The notes beneath the pieces are model-generated. The model was not told where the DNA came from. It ran no database searches and saw only the letters and a list, made by a program, of their open reading frames with translations. A stretch of DNA of 33,748 nt, from positions 1 to 33,748 of the forward strand of contig CAMORO010000022.1 in assembly GCA_946623875.1 (NCBI GenBank). Reading direction: 5' to 3'. Source of the DNA: an uncultured Lachnospiraceae bacterium. GTDB taxonomy: Bacteria > Bacillota > Clostridia > Lachnospirales > Lachnospiraceae. Positions 5,894-13,100 of this stretch are shown in pieces. Within the stretch, counting starts at the first letter, position 1, and each line of letters starts with the position of its first letter. Both the position numbers and the translations under genes were made by a program.

Positions 5894-7588
5894 CTATATT
5901 TTACTTTCGTATTTCAATGTAGTAAGCAGCTTAACCTTCGCCTGCTTTTGAAAAAATGCAACACCATAACATAGTATCTGATCATAACCGTAAAGCCCCT
6001 CCGCATACTTCTCATCAATGATCTGCTTTATCGCCTTATCACAAGCTTTGTCCAAACCCGATTCCTTATCAGATTTCTTCGCCTCTATAATGAGTGCCCT
6101 TCTGTTTTTTCTATCCTTCAAAAGTATATCAGGTCTTCCGAGACCCTTCTCTTTATTAGATTCGACCTCGTACCCTCTACCAACAAATACACCGGCAAGG
6201 AATGCGTGATAATAGTCCTCATGATAATCATTATAACTGATCGTATCCCACAACAACCCGGATAGTATTTCGCCAGATCTTATTTCGTCCTTCTCCCAAA
6301 GTGATCCCATCAGATTCTGTATCGTATCAGAGTTTACAGTATCCGTGAAATATCTTATGACGGAATCCTGAAAAATAGATGCTATCTCTTTATTTGGTAT
6401 CTTCAAAGAAACCGTATCTCCATCTTCATCAGGATCAGCCTTTGTAACATAACCTGTCATCAACAAAACACTCCATAGATTGTCTTCTGTGGAATGAATA
6501 GTGTCATAGGTTAATTCATCAGATATCATCTGAACAATAGTTCCTTCATTTAGCAGTTTTTCAAATTTACCGGCAACATCAAAATCCGAATGCTTTACAA
6601 ATGTCAGCAGAATGCCATTATGACTGGTATTTTTCCAATAATTCTTTGGTTTTGCATCCTTTCTCCTTTTTAATGCTGAAAGATAGTTTATAACATCCCA
6701 TGGACAATATACATAGCTGTTACCAAATACATAGCCATCATACCATTCCTTAATGATATCAGCTTTATCTTTCCGATCTGCCGCCTCAAGGATTGCATCC
6801 ACTTCATCACCGGAAAAGCCGAAGTATTCGGAAAAATCCTCGTCCAGAACAGAGTATGAGGCAAAATTATTGGTGCCCGTGAATATACTTTCCTTTGCAA
6901 TGCGAAGGCATCCGGTAATCACGGCAAATTGAAGGAACTCATTATCTTTAAGAGCAGTACTCATAATCCCCTTGATAACATCAAGCATTTCGGAATAGTA
7001 ACCATTCTTTGATGCATCCATTTCACTTGCCTTTGCAAGAGGAACATCGTACTCGTCAATCAGAAGAATAACTTTCTTACCATAAACAATGCTCATCATG
7101 CGCGTGAGCGTTTTTAAGGAATTTTTTATATCAGATTTTTTCCCTGATTCAGCTTTCAGTCTCCGAAATGCATTCCTATCATCTTTATCTACAGCATCCG
7201 TATCAATTGCATCTGCAAGATCTTTACATACATCTGCGAGCCTGACACCTAACATATCGTAGGCATCAGCAAATTCTTCAGCCTCAACATCCTTAAATGA
7301 AACAAAAAGGACAGGATACTGATTCATCCACTCCTTACAGAAATTCTCATGTTCTGTTATAGCAAGCCCTTCAAATATCAGCTTGCTATCCTTGCGTATG
7401 CTGAAAAAATTCTCCATCATACTCATCATGAGTGTTTTTCCAAACCTACGTGGTCTGGTGAAGAGCGTCACCTGATTATCAGTATCATTAACAAGCTCAT
7501 AAATCAGTCTCGTCTTATCAACATAGTAATTACCTGATTCCCTGAGTGCAGCAAAATCAGATTTTCCTACACCTACCTTAAACTCCAT
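5894..7588 (-). CDS. AAA-ATPase-like / PD-(D/E)XK domain protein (DUF1703 type)
   Basis: 564 residues. The N-terminus FKVGVGKSDFAALRESGNYY-VDKT and the RPRRFGKT P-loop (45-52) are typical of the AAA-ATPase-like family (PF09820). Walker B VILLIDEYD lies at 173-181. The C-terminal domain has GRPDILL (D487) and ALIIEAK (E502, K504), the catalytic triad of a PD-(D/E)XK nuclease fold (PF08011). These proteins are common, often multicopy, in anaerobes and are of uncertain function; nuclease or mobile-element activity is suspected. All key residues are present, so the gene looks intact. The start at 7588 is set by AGGAGG 7 bases upstream; an in-frame ATG at 7615 lies before that RBS. Accessory cargo inside the pilin array with no visible link to pili. 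Confidence 0.88.
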   Translation of the reverse strand: MEFKVGVGKSDFAALRESGNYYVDKTRLIYELVNDTDNQVTLFTRPRRFGKTLMMSMMENFFSIRKDSKLIFEGLAITEHENFCKEWMNQYPVLFVSFKDVEAEEFADAYDMLGVRLADVCKDLADAIDTDAVDKDDRNAFRRLKAESGKKSDIKNSLKTLTRMMSIVYGKKVILLIDEYDVPLAKASEMDASKNGYYSEMLDVIKGIMSTALKDNEFLQFAVITGCLRIAKESIFTGTNNFASYSVLDEDFSEYFGFSGDEVDAILEAADRKDKADIIKEWYDGYVFGNSYVYCPWDVINYLSALKRRKDAKPKNYWKNTSHNGILLTFVKHSDFDVAGKFEKLLNEGTIVQMISDELTYDTIHSTEDNLWSVLLMTGYVTKADPDEDGDTVSLKIPNKEIASIFQDSVIRYFTDTVNSDTIQNLMGSLWEKDEIRSGEILSGLLWDTISYNDYHEDYYHAFLAGVFVGRGYEVESNKEKGLGRPDILLKDRKNRRALIIEAKKSDKESGLDKACDKAIKQIIDEKYAEGLYGYDQILCYGVAFFQKQAKVKLLTTLKYESKI

Positions 7589-7755
7589 ACAGCTACCTCC
7601 TCCCGAAGGATCCATCTATTTCAAAATTATCCTGAAAGATAATGCTACAATAATATAGTCTATATGAAATATCTCAGCCTGTCTTTTTGCGCAATTATAC
7701 AAATAAAATACTATCATGAAACAGTCAAAAATTCAATTTTATTACAATAATAAGA

Positions 7756-7781
7756 GACTCCGGAGCGTTTGCCCCGGAGCC
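7756..7781 (-). terminator. Hairpin after the toxin-antitoxin operon
   Basis: CTCCGG (7758-7763) and CCGGAG (7774-7779), with weakened outer pairs, is a degenerate member of the GGCTCCGGAG family. It lies 38 bases beyond the antitoxin stop. The stretch 7589-7755 otherwise shows only the probable promoter region of the nuclease gene. Confidence 0.45.
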
Positions 7782-7818
7782 TGTCCAAGATAACCGTCTG
7801 CGGAATCCTTGGTCAATA

Positions 7819-8103
7819 TTAACTTACACACTTTTTAATAAGCTCAGAGTCATTTAAAGCAGCAGACAGCAAACTGCCTAATATCCTTTTATAGTCTTTA
7901 CCAAATTCTTTGATCTTTCGTGAGTCCTCCGGAGAAACAGGAACAACAACACTATTCATACGTTGAAATTGGGACAACATATCTTTTGTCATTTTAGGAC
8001 TATCATCATCATATACTACTTGAAGCCTTTCTGCTTGCTCGAGCTCTTTCTTTTCCTCTTCTGTCAGTTCACAGGGTTGACTATTCATAGTAATCATCGC
8101 CAT
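7819..8103 (-). CDS. BrnA-like antitoxin
   Basis: 94 residues. YDDDSPKMTKDMLSQFQRM resembles the D-x-D-x-P-x-xT-x-E/D-M segment near the N-terminus of BrnA antitoxins. The following VVVPVSPEDSRKIKEFGKDY and ILGSLLSAAL fit a small ribbon-helix-helix DNA-binding domain. The gene overlaps the end of the toxin by 23 bases, the usual tight coupling of a toxin-antitoxin operon in toxin-antitoxin order. I chose the ATG at 8103 because GAGAGG lies 7 bases before it; an internal ATG overlapping the toxin stop (MNSQP, at 8088) is possible. Expected role: neutralise the toxin and repress the operon. A decayed duplicate lies at 2181-2394. Confidence 0.75.
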   Translation of the reverse strand: MAMITMNSQPCELTEEEKKELEQAERLQVVYDDDSPKMTKDMLSQFQRMNSVVVPVSPEDSRKIKEFGKDYKRILGSLLSAALNDSELIKKCVS

Positions 8104-8419
8104 ACTCATACCTCTCTTTCTCTTCCTGGTCGGCAAGGCGCGCTGAAATAATCCTTACAGTATTCTCATCTCTAAACGCACAGACCAGAAACAAAACCTT
8201 ACCAACTTTTCCTAATATATCATATCTGCTCTCTCTGTTATTTGAATGTTCTTCATCAAAGCGAATGAGTTTATTTACATCTGCAAAAGCTTTACTTGCT
8301 GTGGCAAATCTGATCCCATGCTTCGTAAAATTCTTTGCTTCTTTTTCATCATCCCAGACAAAAACCGCATTTTCATAATCAAAATCAAAACTTTCATAAC
8401 CGCAGAACACTTCAAACAT
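8081..8419 (-). CDS. brnT: BrnT family toxin (RelE-like ribonuclease)
   Basis: 112 residues. FVWDDEKEAKNFTKHGIRFATASKAF, then a central R-YDILGKVGKVLFLVCAFRDENTVRIISAR segment and A-x-x-E-x-x-x-Y at the end, is the BrnT pattern along the whole length. BrnT toxins cut mRNA and arrest growth until neutralised. The start is ATG 8419, with AGAGG 8 bases upstream; the ATG at 8425 sits too close to that RBS. First gene of a two-gene operon with the antitoxin, driven by a near-consensus sigma-A promoter (8439-8467) giving a very short leader. No truncation seen. Located among other accessory genes inside the pilin array. Confidence 0.85.
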   Translation of the reverse strand: MFEVFCGYESFDFDYENAVFVWDDEKEAKNFTKHGIRFATASKAFADVNKLIRFDEEHSNNRESRYDILGKVGKVLFLVCAFRDENTVRIISARLADQEEKERYEYGDDYYE

Positions 8420-8438
8420 CTTCATTACCTCTAAAAAA

Positions 8439-8467
8439 ATTATAACTTAGCGGCTCTAATATTTCAA
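8439..8467 (-). promoter_or_regulatory. Sigma-A promoter of the BrnT/antitoxin operon
   Basis: Minus strand: TTGAAA, 17 bases, TATAAT; the toxin ATG is about 20 bases downstream of the -10. A classic vegetative promoter, unlike the sigma-D-type sites of the pilin genes. Confidence 0.7.
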
Positions 8468-8490
8468 TGAGTTTTATTCATACACATAAA

Positions 8491-8518
8491 AGGCTCCGGA
8501 GCTTTTGCCCCGGAGCCT
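8491..8518 (-). terminator. Hairpin terminator downstream of pilin paralogue 5
   Basis: AGGCTCCGG (8491-8499) and CCGGAGCCT (8510-8518): perfect 9-bp stem with a 10-base loop, followed on the minus strand by TTTTATG. It separates the pilin at 8676 from the toxin promoter. Confidence 0.65.
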
Positions 8519-8604
8519 GTCCCCAATACATTTCTTATTTTGTTCGTATTATTTATGCTTTATGAAGGAATTACATTTATTCCTGTTACCAATACGAGAT
8601 TTAC

Positions 8605-8663
8605 ACCCCTGTCAGCCTGCGGCTGATATTATTTTTGTAAGACAGTAGAACCGTCCCTGTGGC
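8605..8663. repeat. Dispersed repeat containing GACAGTAGAACCGTCC, copy 2
   Basis: Matches 981-1043. It begins 13 bases past the stop of pilin 5 and includes a CAGCC-TGC-GGCTG mini-hairpin and GACAGTAGAACCGTCCCTGT, followed by a short direct repeat of CCTGTGGCTT. Confidence 0.65.
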
Positions 8664-8675
8664 TTCCTGTGGCTT

Positions 8676-9212
8676 TTACTTATATTCTACGCCGGTAAAT
8701 GTATCACCTGATCTTGTGTATCCACCCTTTGCAGCTGTAATCTTTGATGCAACGTCCGCCTTGGTAAGACCTTCTTCCCATGAACTGCCGTTAAAGTAAA
8801 CTGCCGGAGAAGTATCTTCTTCACCTTCCCAATATGCTACCTGCTTAATAGTCCATGCGGCATGATTTCCACCTGCTGCTGCCGGTGCAATACCTGTTGA
8901 GAAATAAGCACCTGATTTATCCGGAGTATCTGCTGTCTTTCCAACCCTTGCACATACATCTGCTGTTAATTTGTTTGCTATAGTCTCTTCACCGGTAGCA
9001 GTACCATATGCATTTGAAGCCTCAGCCTGAGCTGCTGTAAGAACCGACTTACCGTTTAACAGAAGCTGTGATCCCTTTGCCCTGTCGATGTAGCCCAAGA
9101 GTGCCGGTACAAGAATTGCAGCCAAGATAGCCAAAATTACGAGTACAACGATCAACTCAACCAACGTGAAACCTTTGTTATCAACTTTCTTCTCCCAACT
9201 TTTTTTCATCAT
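8676..9212 (-). CDS. Type IV pilin, paralogue 5 (candidate major pilin)
   Basis: 178 residues, the shortest and most alanine/glycine-rich of the five, which fits a fibre-forming major pilin. 14-residue leader MMKKSWEKKVDNKG, then FTLVELIVVLVILAILAAIL with Glu at +5, GYIDRAKGSQLLLNGKSV and a C-terminal AAWTIKQVAYWE ... AVYFNGSSW block. It has the strongest ribosome binding site of the set (AAGGAGG, 7 bases before the ATG), a sigma-D-type promoter at 9330-9356, and a leader of roughly 110 bases with a stable hairpin. It is also the pilin closest to the pilB operon. Major-pilin status is inferred from these features only. Confidence 0.92.
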   Translation of the reverse strand: MMKKSWEKKVDNKGFTLVELIVVLVILAILAAILVPALLGYIDRAKGSQLLLNGKSVLTAAQAEASNAYGTATGEETIANKLTADVCARVGKTADTPDKSGAYFSTGIAPAAAGGNHAAWTIKQVAYWEGEEDTSPAVYFNGSSWEEGLTKADVASKITAAKGGYTRSGDTFTGVEYK

Positions 9213-9266
9213 AGTAATTCCTCCTTGAAATGAAATCTTTTGTTACACCTGTCTTTTCATTGCCAA

Positions 9267-9295
9267 AGTCCCTGTTTATAGGGGTTTCAGAGACT
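9267..9295 (-). other. Hairpin in the leader of pilin paralogue 5
   Basis: AGTCCCTG (9267-9274) pairs with CAGAGACT (9288-9295), an 8-bp stem with one G-U on the RNA, in the leader between the sigma-D-type promoter and the AAGGAGG. It may stabilise the mRNA or regulate translation. Not a recognised riboswitch. Confidence 0.4.
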
Positions 9296-9329
9296 AAAGC
9301 AATTACTAAGACTACTCGCTACAGAATAT

Positions 9330-9356
9330 ATATCGGCAGGTTTATGATATACTTAA
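9330..9356 (-). promoter_or_regulatory. Sigma-D type promoter for pilin paralogue 5
   Basis: Minus strand: GCCGATAT exact (9330-9337), with TAAG at a 14-base or TTAA at a 15-base spacing, 118 bases before the start. Confidence 0.65.
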
Positions 9357-9419
9357 CCCCTAATTTATATTTTTTGTCATTTTTTTAGATATTTGTGACT
9401 TTTAGATTGGCAACTGATT

Positions 9420-10520
9420 TTATAAAAATAAATGACCAACCCTTCCGACATAATCCTCAAACCGCGGAAGCTTAAACCTTAAATATCCGTATTGCGAGCC
9501 GTCAACCACTCCGGCTTCAAGCAGCCTGGAACGGTATTTGGTAAATGAATCAGATGATAGGCTGAGTTCCTTCCTTATGTTTTCAATCTTTATGTATTCT
9601 TCATCTGTTTTCAAACCCGCCATTGCTTTAAGTATTTTTTTGTCTGTTGAAGACAATTCATCCCATATCTTGTCATATGCAAGTTCGGATAAAATCTTAT
9701 CCAATTGTGCATCGACCTTCTTCATATCTACTTCCGAACTTATATCACATTTCGAAAGTTCACTCCAGTATATATATCCCAATGCCTGAAACGCCAGTGA
9801 ATATCCTCTGGTCTTAAAAGCCAGTTCATCAGCCCGTTCTCTTTCCACCTTAAGCGTATCCAGATAATCCATTTGTATTGCCGTTATATTAAGAGTATCA
9901 AGCTCCATTACCTTTGCACGGTATAAAAAAGTCAAGGACTTCTTATTACGAATATTTCTTATATTCTCTGTAAGCCCCGTCATCAGTACATATATATCTA
10001 TTCCTTCGCCCGAATATGAAGACAAGGCATGAGAAAACTTCGCCACTTCTTTGTTGTAAGTCACTTCATCAATCGTTACAAGCAACTTCTTCCCGGCTTT
10101 CTTCAATGTACGGAGCATTAACAGAAGAGCATCCTCTTCACTAGATGCTATCAGTTCGGCGCCTTCTATATGCACCCCTAATCCCATTACCGAAAAATCA
10201 AGCTTTGCCTTAACAAATAATGCCTTAAGTTCCGAAATAAGATACAATCCCCTCGCCAGCGAATCAAGAAGATTACTCTCAGGGTTTAAGTCTACAGTGA
10301 TCCAATCCTTTGCTTTATCAATGCGGTTGCGGATCTCATTGAGCATTACTGTTTTTCCGCAACCTCTGACCCCGGTTAAAAAGATTCCGGTGTATGTCGG
10401 AATCTTTCGGACGTAATTACTTATTATTTCTTCTGTTATTACTGTACGTTCTATTAATCTGGGGGGAATATAACTGAATCTTAGTGTATATGGATTATCC
10501 AATTCATTAAATGTCCGCAT
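9420..10520 (-). CDS. AAA+ ATPase with C-terminal winged helix (ATPase B)
   Basis: 366 residues. Walker A GVRGCGKT at 50-57, Walker B LLVTIDEV at 146-153, sensor-1-like YVLMTGL near 187. The C-terminal KIWDELSSTDKKILKAM ... YRSRLLEAGVV ... YLRFKLPRF segment parallels ATPase A and is a likely winged helix. Clearly a paralogue of ATPase A but distant, so not a recent duplication. AGGAG lies 6 bases before the ATG. Its promoter contains four AGTTGTGAA repeats. It lies between the candidate major pilin and the pilB operon, on the same strand, but has its own sigma-A-type promoter rather than the sigma-D-type one of its neighbours. Function unknown; autoregulation through the repeats is inferred. 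Confidence 0.85.
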   Translation of the reverse strand: MRTFNELDNPYTLRFSYIPPRLIERTVITEEIISNYVRKIPTYTGIFLTGVRGCGKTVMLNEIRNRIDKAKDWITVDLNPESNLLDSLARGLYLISELKALFVKAKLDFSVMGLGVHIEGAELIASSEEDALLLMLRTLKKAGKKLLVTIDEVTYNKEVAKFSHALSSYSGEGIDIYVLMTGLTENIRNIRNKKSLTFLYRAKVMELDTLNITAIQMDYLDTLKVERERADELAFKTRGYSLAFQALGYIYWSELSKCDISSEVDMKKVDAQLDKILSELAYDKIWDELSSTDKKILKAMAGLKTDEEYIKIENIRKELSLSSDSFTKYRSRLLEAGVVDGSQYGYLRFKLPRFEDYVGRVGHLFL

Positions 10521-10548
10521 TCATTGCTCCTTTAGCTTTTTTAGGATA

Positions 10549-10577
10549 ATTATACACCCTTTCACAACTTTTCACAA
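10549..10577 (-). promoter_or_regulatory. Sigma-A type promoter of ATPase B, embedded in the repeats
   Basis: Minus strand: TTGTGA (10572-10577), 17 bases, TATAAT (10549-10554). The -35 is itself part of an AGTTGTGAA repeat, so a repeat-binding protein would block RNA polymerase. Confidence 0.6.
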
Positions 10578-10608
10578 CTTAAAAATCCTTCACAACTCTT
10601 CACAACTG
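10561..10608 (-). repeat. Four 10-bp direct repeats (AGTTGTGAA) before ATPase B
   Basis: Plus-strand units TTCACAACTT at 10561 and 10571, then TTCACAACTC at 10589 and TTCACAACTG at 10599: two exact 10-bp tandem pairs, 18 bases from one pair to the other. The nine-base core is identical in all four. Confidence 0.85.
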
Positions 10609-10620
10609 CGGGCTCCCATA

Positions 10621-12309
10621 TCAATCATAGTATGCAACCTTTGCGAGTTCTGATACCGTGGTTATACCCTGCTCGACGAGTTCGGTTGCACTGACCTTAA
10701 GGGTGGACATGCCAAGTTTTTTGATGGCGTAATCCTTGATCTGGTCGGTGCTGGCACCTGCGGTTATCATAGTCCTTACATTCTTCGTTATCGGTAGGAT
10801 CTCATGAATTGATATACGGCCTTTGTAGCCCGTATTGTTACACTGCCTGCAGCCCTTGGCACGCATTACCTTCGGAAGCTCCTTTCCAACGTACTGAGCT
10901 TCATTGGAAGACATCGGCCCCCATTCTCCGCAGAAAGGACATACCTTCCTTACAAGACGCTGAGCTATTATACCGACAAGTGAGCTTGCAACAAGATAGG
11001 GCTCAACACCCATATCTTCAAGACGCAGAACGGACGATGCCGCGTCATTGGTATGAAGGGTCGAGAGTACGAGGTGACCTGTTATCGCAGCACGGACTGA
11101 TATGGAAGCTGTTTCGGCATCTCTTGTCTCTCCTACCATTATGATATCCGGATCCTGTCTGAGCAGTGCCCTCAGTCCGATCTCAAAAGTCAGACCCGCC
11201 TGATTGTTGACCTGCATCTGATTGAGCTTCGGGAGGTTCTTTTCCACGGGATCCTCTATTGTGGAAATGTTCACACTCTTCTTCGACAATTCCTCAAGCA
11301 TCATGTACAGGGTTGTTGACTTTCCGGAACCTGTGGGACCGGTAAGATATATGATCCCGTTGGGTGAAGTGAGCATCTTCTTAACAAGGGCATAATTACG
11401 ATCCGTCATTCCGAAGGTTCCCGAATGATCGATAGTAGTAGCGTTGGCCAGAAGCCTCAGAACCGCCTTCTCGCCAAATACCGTAGGAATGACCGATACA
11501 CGGACGTTAACGTTAACACCCTCAAGAGACATACGGAAGTGACCGTCCTGCGGTATACGACGCTCCGCTATATCAAGGTCTCCCAGTATCTTGATACGCG
11601 CGATAAGCGGGTTGTGTACGTTCTTCTGCAAGGTCATGAAATCCGCTATTACACCGTCAAGCCTCATCCTGACGGATGTAAATGTCTCAAATGGTTCTAT
11701 ATGAATATCGGATGCATTTGAATTGTAAGCTCTGACAAGGATCGAATTAAAGAGGTTAATGATGGGAGTTTCATCATCACCGTCCTCAATATTTACTTCT
11801 ATAGGTTCATATCCGGTATTGGTGCTTGCCGCTGCCGCCTTGGCTGCTGCCTTTCTTGCCGATACCTCGGAATAGTAGTACTGTATCGCATTTTCAAGAG
11901 CGGCTTTCTCACACAGTACTATGCGAAGCTCCTCTCCAACTACCTGATGTATATCCTCTATTCCATAGAAGTTAAGGGGATCGTTTACCGCAAGCGTATA
12001 AGTTCCACCATCGCTTCTTGCACCCATCATGCAGTATTTCTCGGCAAGTGCCTTGGGAATACGTTCAACCGCCTGAATATCAACATTCAGATCCTGTACA
12101 CTTACTACTTCATAATTAAGACGCCGTCCAAGAGCCTCGAGCATCTGATGCTCTGTTATATAATTAAGAGCTATAAGGGCGCCACCCATCCTGACACCCT
12201 TATGCTCCTTCTGGTATTCTATTGCTTTTCCGATCTGCTCCTCATTAACGTACCCGAATTCCTGAAGCACGTCACCTATTCGGATGTTCTGGTTCTTACG
12301 AATTTCCAT
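10621..12309 (-). CDS. pilB: Type IV pilus assembly ATPase PilB (GspE family)
   Basis: 562 residues, the usual length. An N-terminal MshEN-type domain (1-150) is followed by the GspE motor: Walker A GPTGSGKS at 324-331, Asp box STIEDPVE at 349-356, Walker B DIIMVGETRD at 388-397, and His box GHLVLSTLHTNDA at 411-423. A zinc-binding tetracysteine (C457, C460, C487, C490) is the hallmark of PilB/GspE extension ATPases as opposed to PilT. It powers pilus assembly at the inner face of the membrane with PilC. Last gene of the pilC-pilMN-pilO-pilB operon, 48 bases after pilO, with AGAGG 8 bases before the ATG. The N-terminal MshEN domain binds cyclic di-GMP in some homologues, so signalling control is possible. 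Confidence 0.97.
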   Translation of the reverse strand: MEIRKNQNIRIGDVLQEFGYVNEEQIGKAIEYQKEHKGVRMGGALIALNYITEHQMLEALGRRLNYEVVSVQDLNVDIQAVERIPKALAEKYCMMGARSDGGTYTLAVNDPLNFYGIEDIHQVVGEELRIVLCEKAALENAIQYYYSEVSARKAAAKAAAASTNTGYEPIEVNIEDGDDETPIINLFNSILVRAYNSNASDIHIEPFETFTSVRMRLDGVIADFMTLQKNVHNPLIARIKILGDLDIAERRIPQDGHFRMSLEGVNVNVRVSVIPTVFGEKAVLRLLANATTIDHSGTFGMTDRNYALVKKMLTSPNGIIYLTGPTGSGKSTTLYMMLEELSKKSVNISTIEDPVEKNLPKLNQMQVNNQAGLTFEIGLRALLRQDPDIIMVGETRDAETASISVRAAITGHLVLSTLHTNDAASSVLRLEDMGVEPYLVASSLVGIIAQRLVRKVCPFCGEWGPMSSNEAQYVGKELPKVMRAKGCRQCNNTGYKGRISIHEILPITKNVRTMITAGASTDQIKDYAIKKLGMSTLKVSATELVEQGITTVSELAKVAYYD

Positions 12310-12357
12310 GCTGATTACCTCTTATAATCTTATGATTCAGGGGTCAAAACTTTCACA

Positions 12358-13095
12358 TCACTCTTTATACATAAACAAACTGACCGTGAACTCCACACGA
12401 TCCGTGTTGTCCACCTCATATTCACCGGATGCATTATTCAGGACAACATCACTCTTTCTTGACCATGAATAGGAATCAAGCAGCATTTTGTCCTTTTTAT
12501 TGGACAGATCGTCAATAAGCCTCTGCATGTCATCGACCCTGCCGCCCACCTGCATGTTTACCCTTGCCTCGTATATACCGGTCTGTGGCTTCTCATCCTC
12601 GAATTCGGGAATTGCATACTGATCCTCGGCGTAGTCATCCACTGCCTGGGCATCATACGTATCCAGCTCCTCGGGCGGTTCCTCTTCCTCCCCGGCTTCA
12701 AGTCCCAGTGCCTTATTCGAGTATTGGTAAGGTTCCGACTGAAGTTCTTCATCATCTATACTTATACGGAGAAAGTATGAATACAGATTGTAATCAAGAA
12801 CCATCGTCGTGAACATCTTATCAATCTCATCTGAACTCATTATCGGATAGAAGCTCTGTCTCGCAGCCACGATATCTTTCTCCAGTTCCTCATTATCTTT
12901 CTCATATACGGGAAGCTGTGATATCTTAAGTTCATTGCTTTCCTTAAGCGCCTGAGCCTCTTCTATCGCCTCGTCCGTCTCCTTAATATTCTTATAAATG
13001 GGTCTGAGCCCCCAGTATCCGATACCTACCACGATAACGAACAGGCTTAAGAATATGAGTAGCTTTTTATCTCTTTCGGTTAATGTCGTCTGCAT
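12358..13095 (-). CDS. pilO: PilO-like pilus assembly protein
   Basis: 245 residues. A short basic cytoplasmic N-terminus, one transmembrane segment at about 13-30 (LLIFLSLFVIVVGIGYWGL), a coiled-coil region (about 34-75), then an extracytoplasmic domain. That domain is interrupted by a very acidic loop near 135-170 (AGEEEEPPEEL ... EDQYAIPEFEDE), an insertion not usual in PilO. Position after the PilM/N fusion and topology give the assignment, since PilO sequence conservation is low. It should pair with the PilN part of its neighbour to form the inner-membrane alignment complex. The ribosome binding site lies in a tandem 18/19-base duplication (13101-13137). Confidence 0.8.
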   Translation of the reverse strand: MQTTLTERDKKLLIFLSLFVIVVGIGYWGLRPIYKNIKETDEAIEEAQALKESNELKISQLPVYEKDNEELEKDIVAARQSFYPIMSSDEIDKMFTTMVLDYNLYSYFLRISIDDEELQSEPYQYSNKALGLEAGEEEEPPEELDTYDAQAVDDYAEDQYAIPEFEDEKPQTGIYEARVNMQVGGRVDDMQRLIDDLSNKKDKMLLDSYSWSRKSDVVLNNASGEYEVDNTDRVEFTVSLFMYKE

Positions 13096-13100
13096 ATCTC

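Noticed and set aside
909-8518. GGCTCCGGAG hairpins as integron attC sites or cassette boundaries
   Set aside because: No GTTRRRY core sites, no integrase in view, and the hairpins are short and symmetric like terminators.
1068-9212. Silent pilin cassettes for antigenic variation by gene conversion
   Set aside because: Each pilin has its own start, RBS and (mostly) promoter, and the copies differ at many synonymous sites, so no sign of recent conversion.
9213-9329. Cyclic di-GMP riboswitch in the pilin leader
   Set aside because: The conserved GGA...GCAAAGCC-type core of class I and the features of class II were not found by eye; needs Infernal to settle.
10621-12309. The ATPase at 10621 as PilT or a type II secretion GspE
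   Set aside because: The tetracysteine and MshEN domain exclude PilT. With pilM/N/O and prepilins next to it, and no secretin, T4P PilB fits better than a secretion system.
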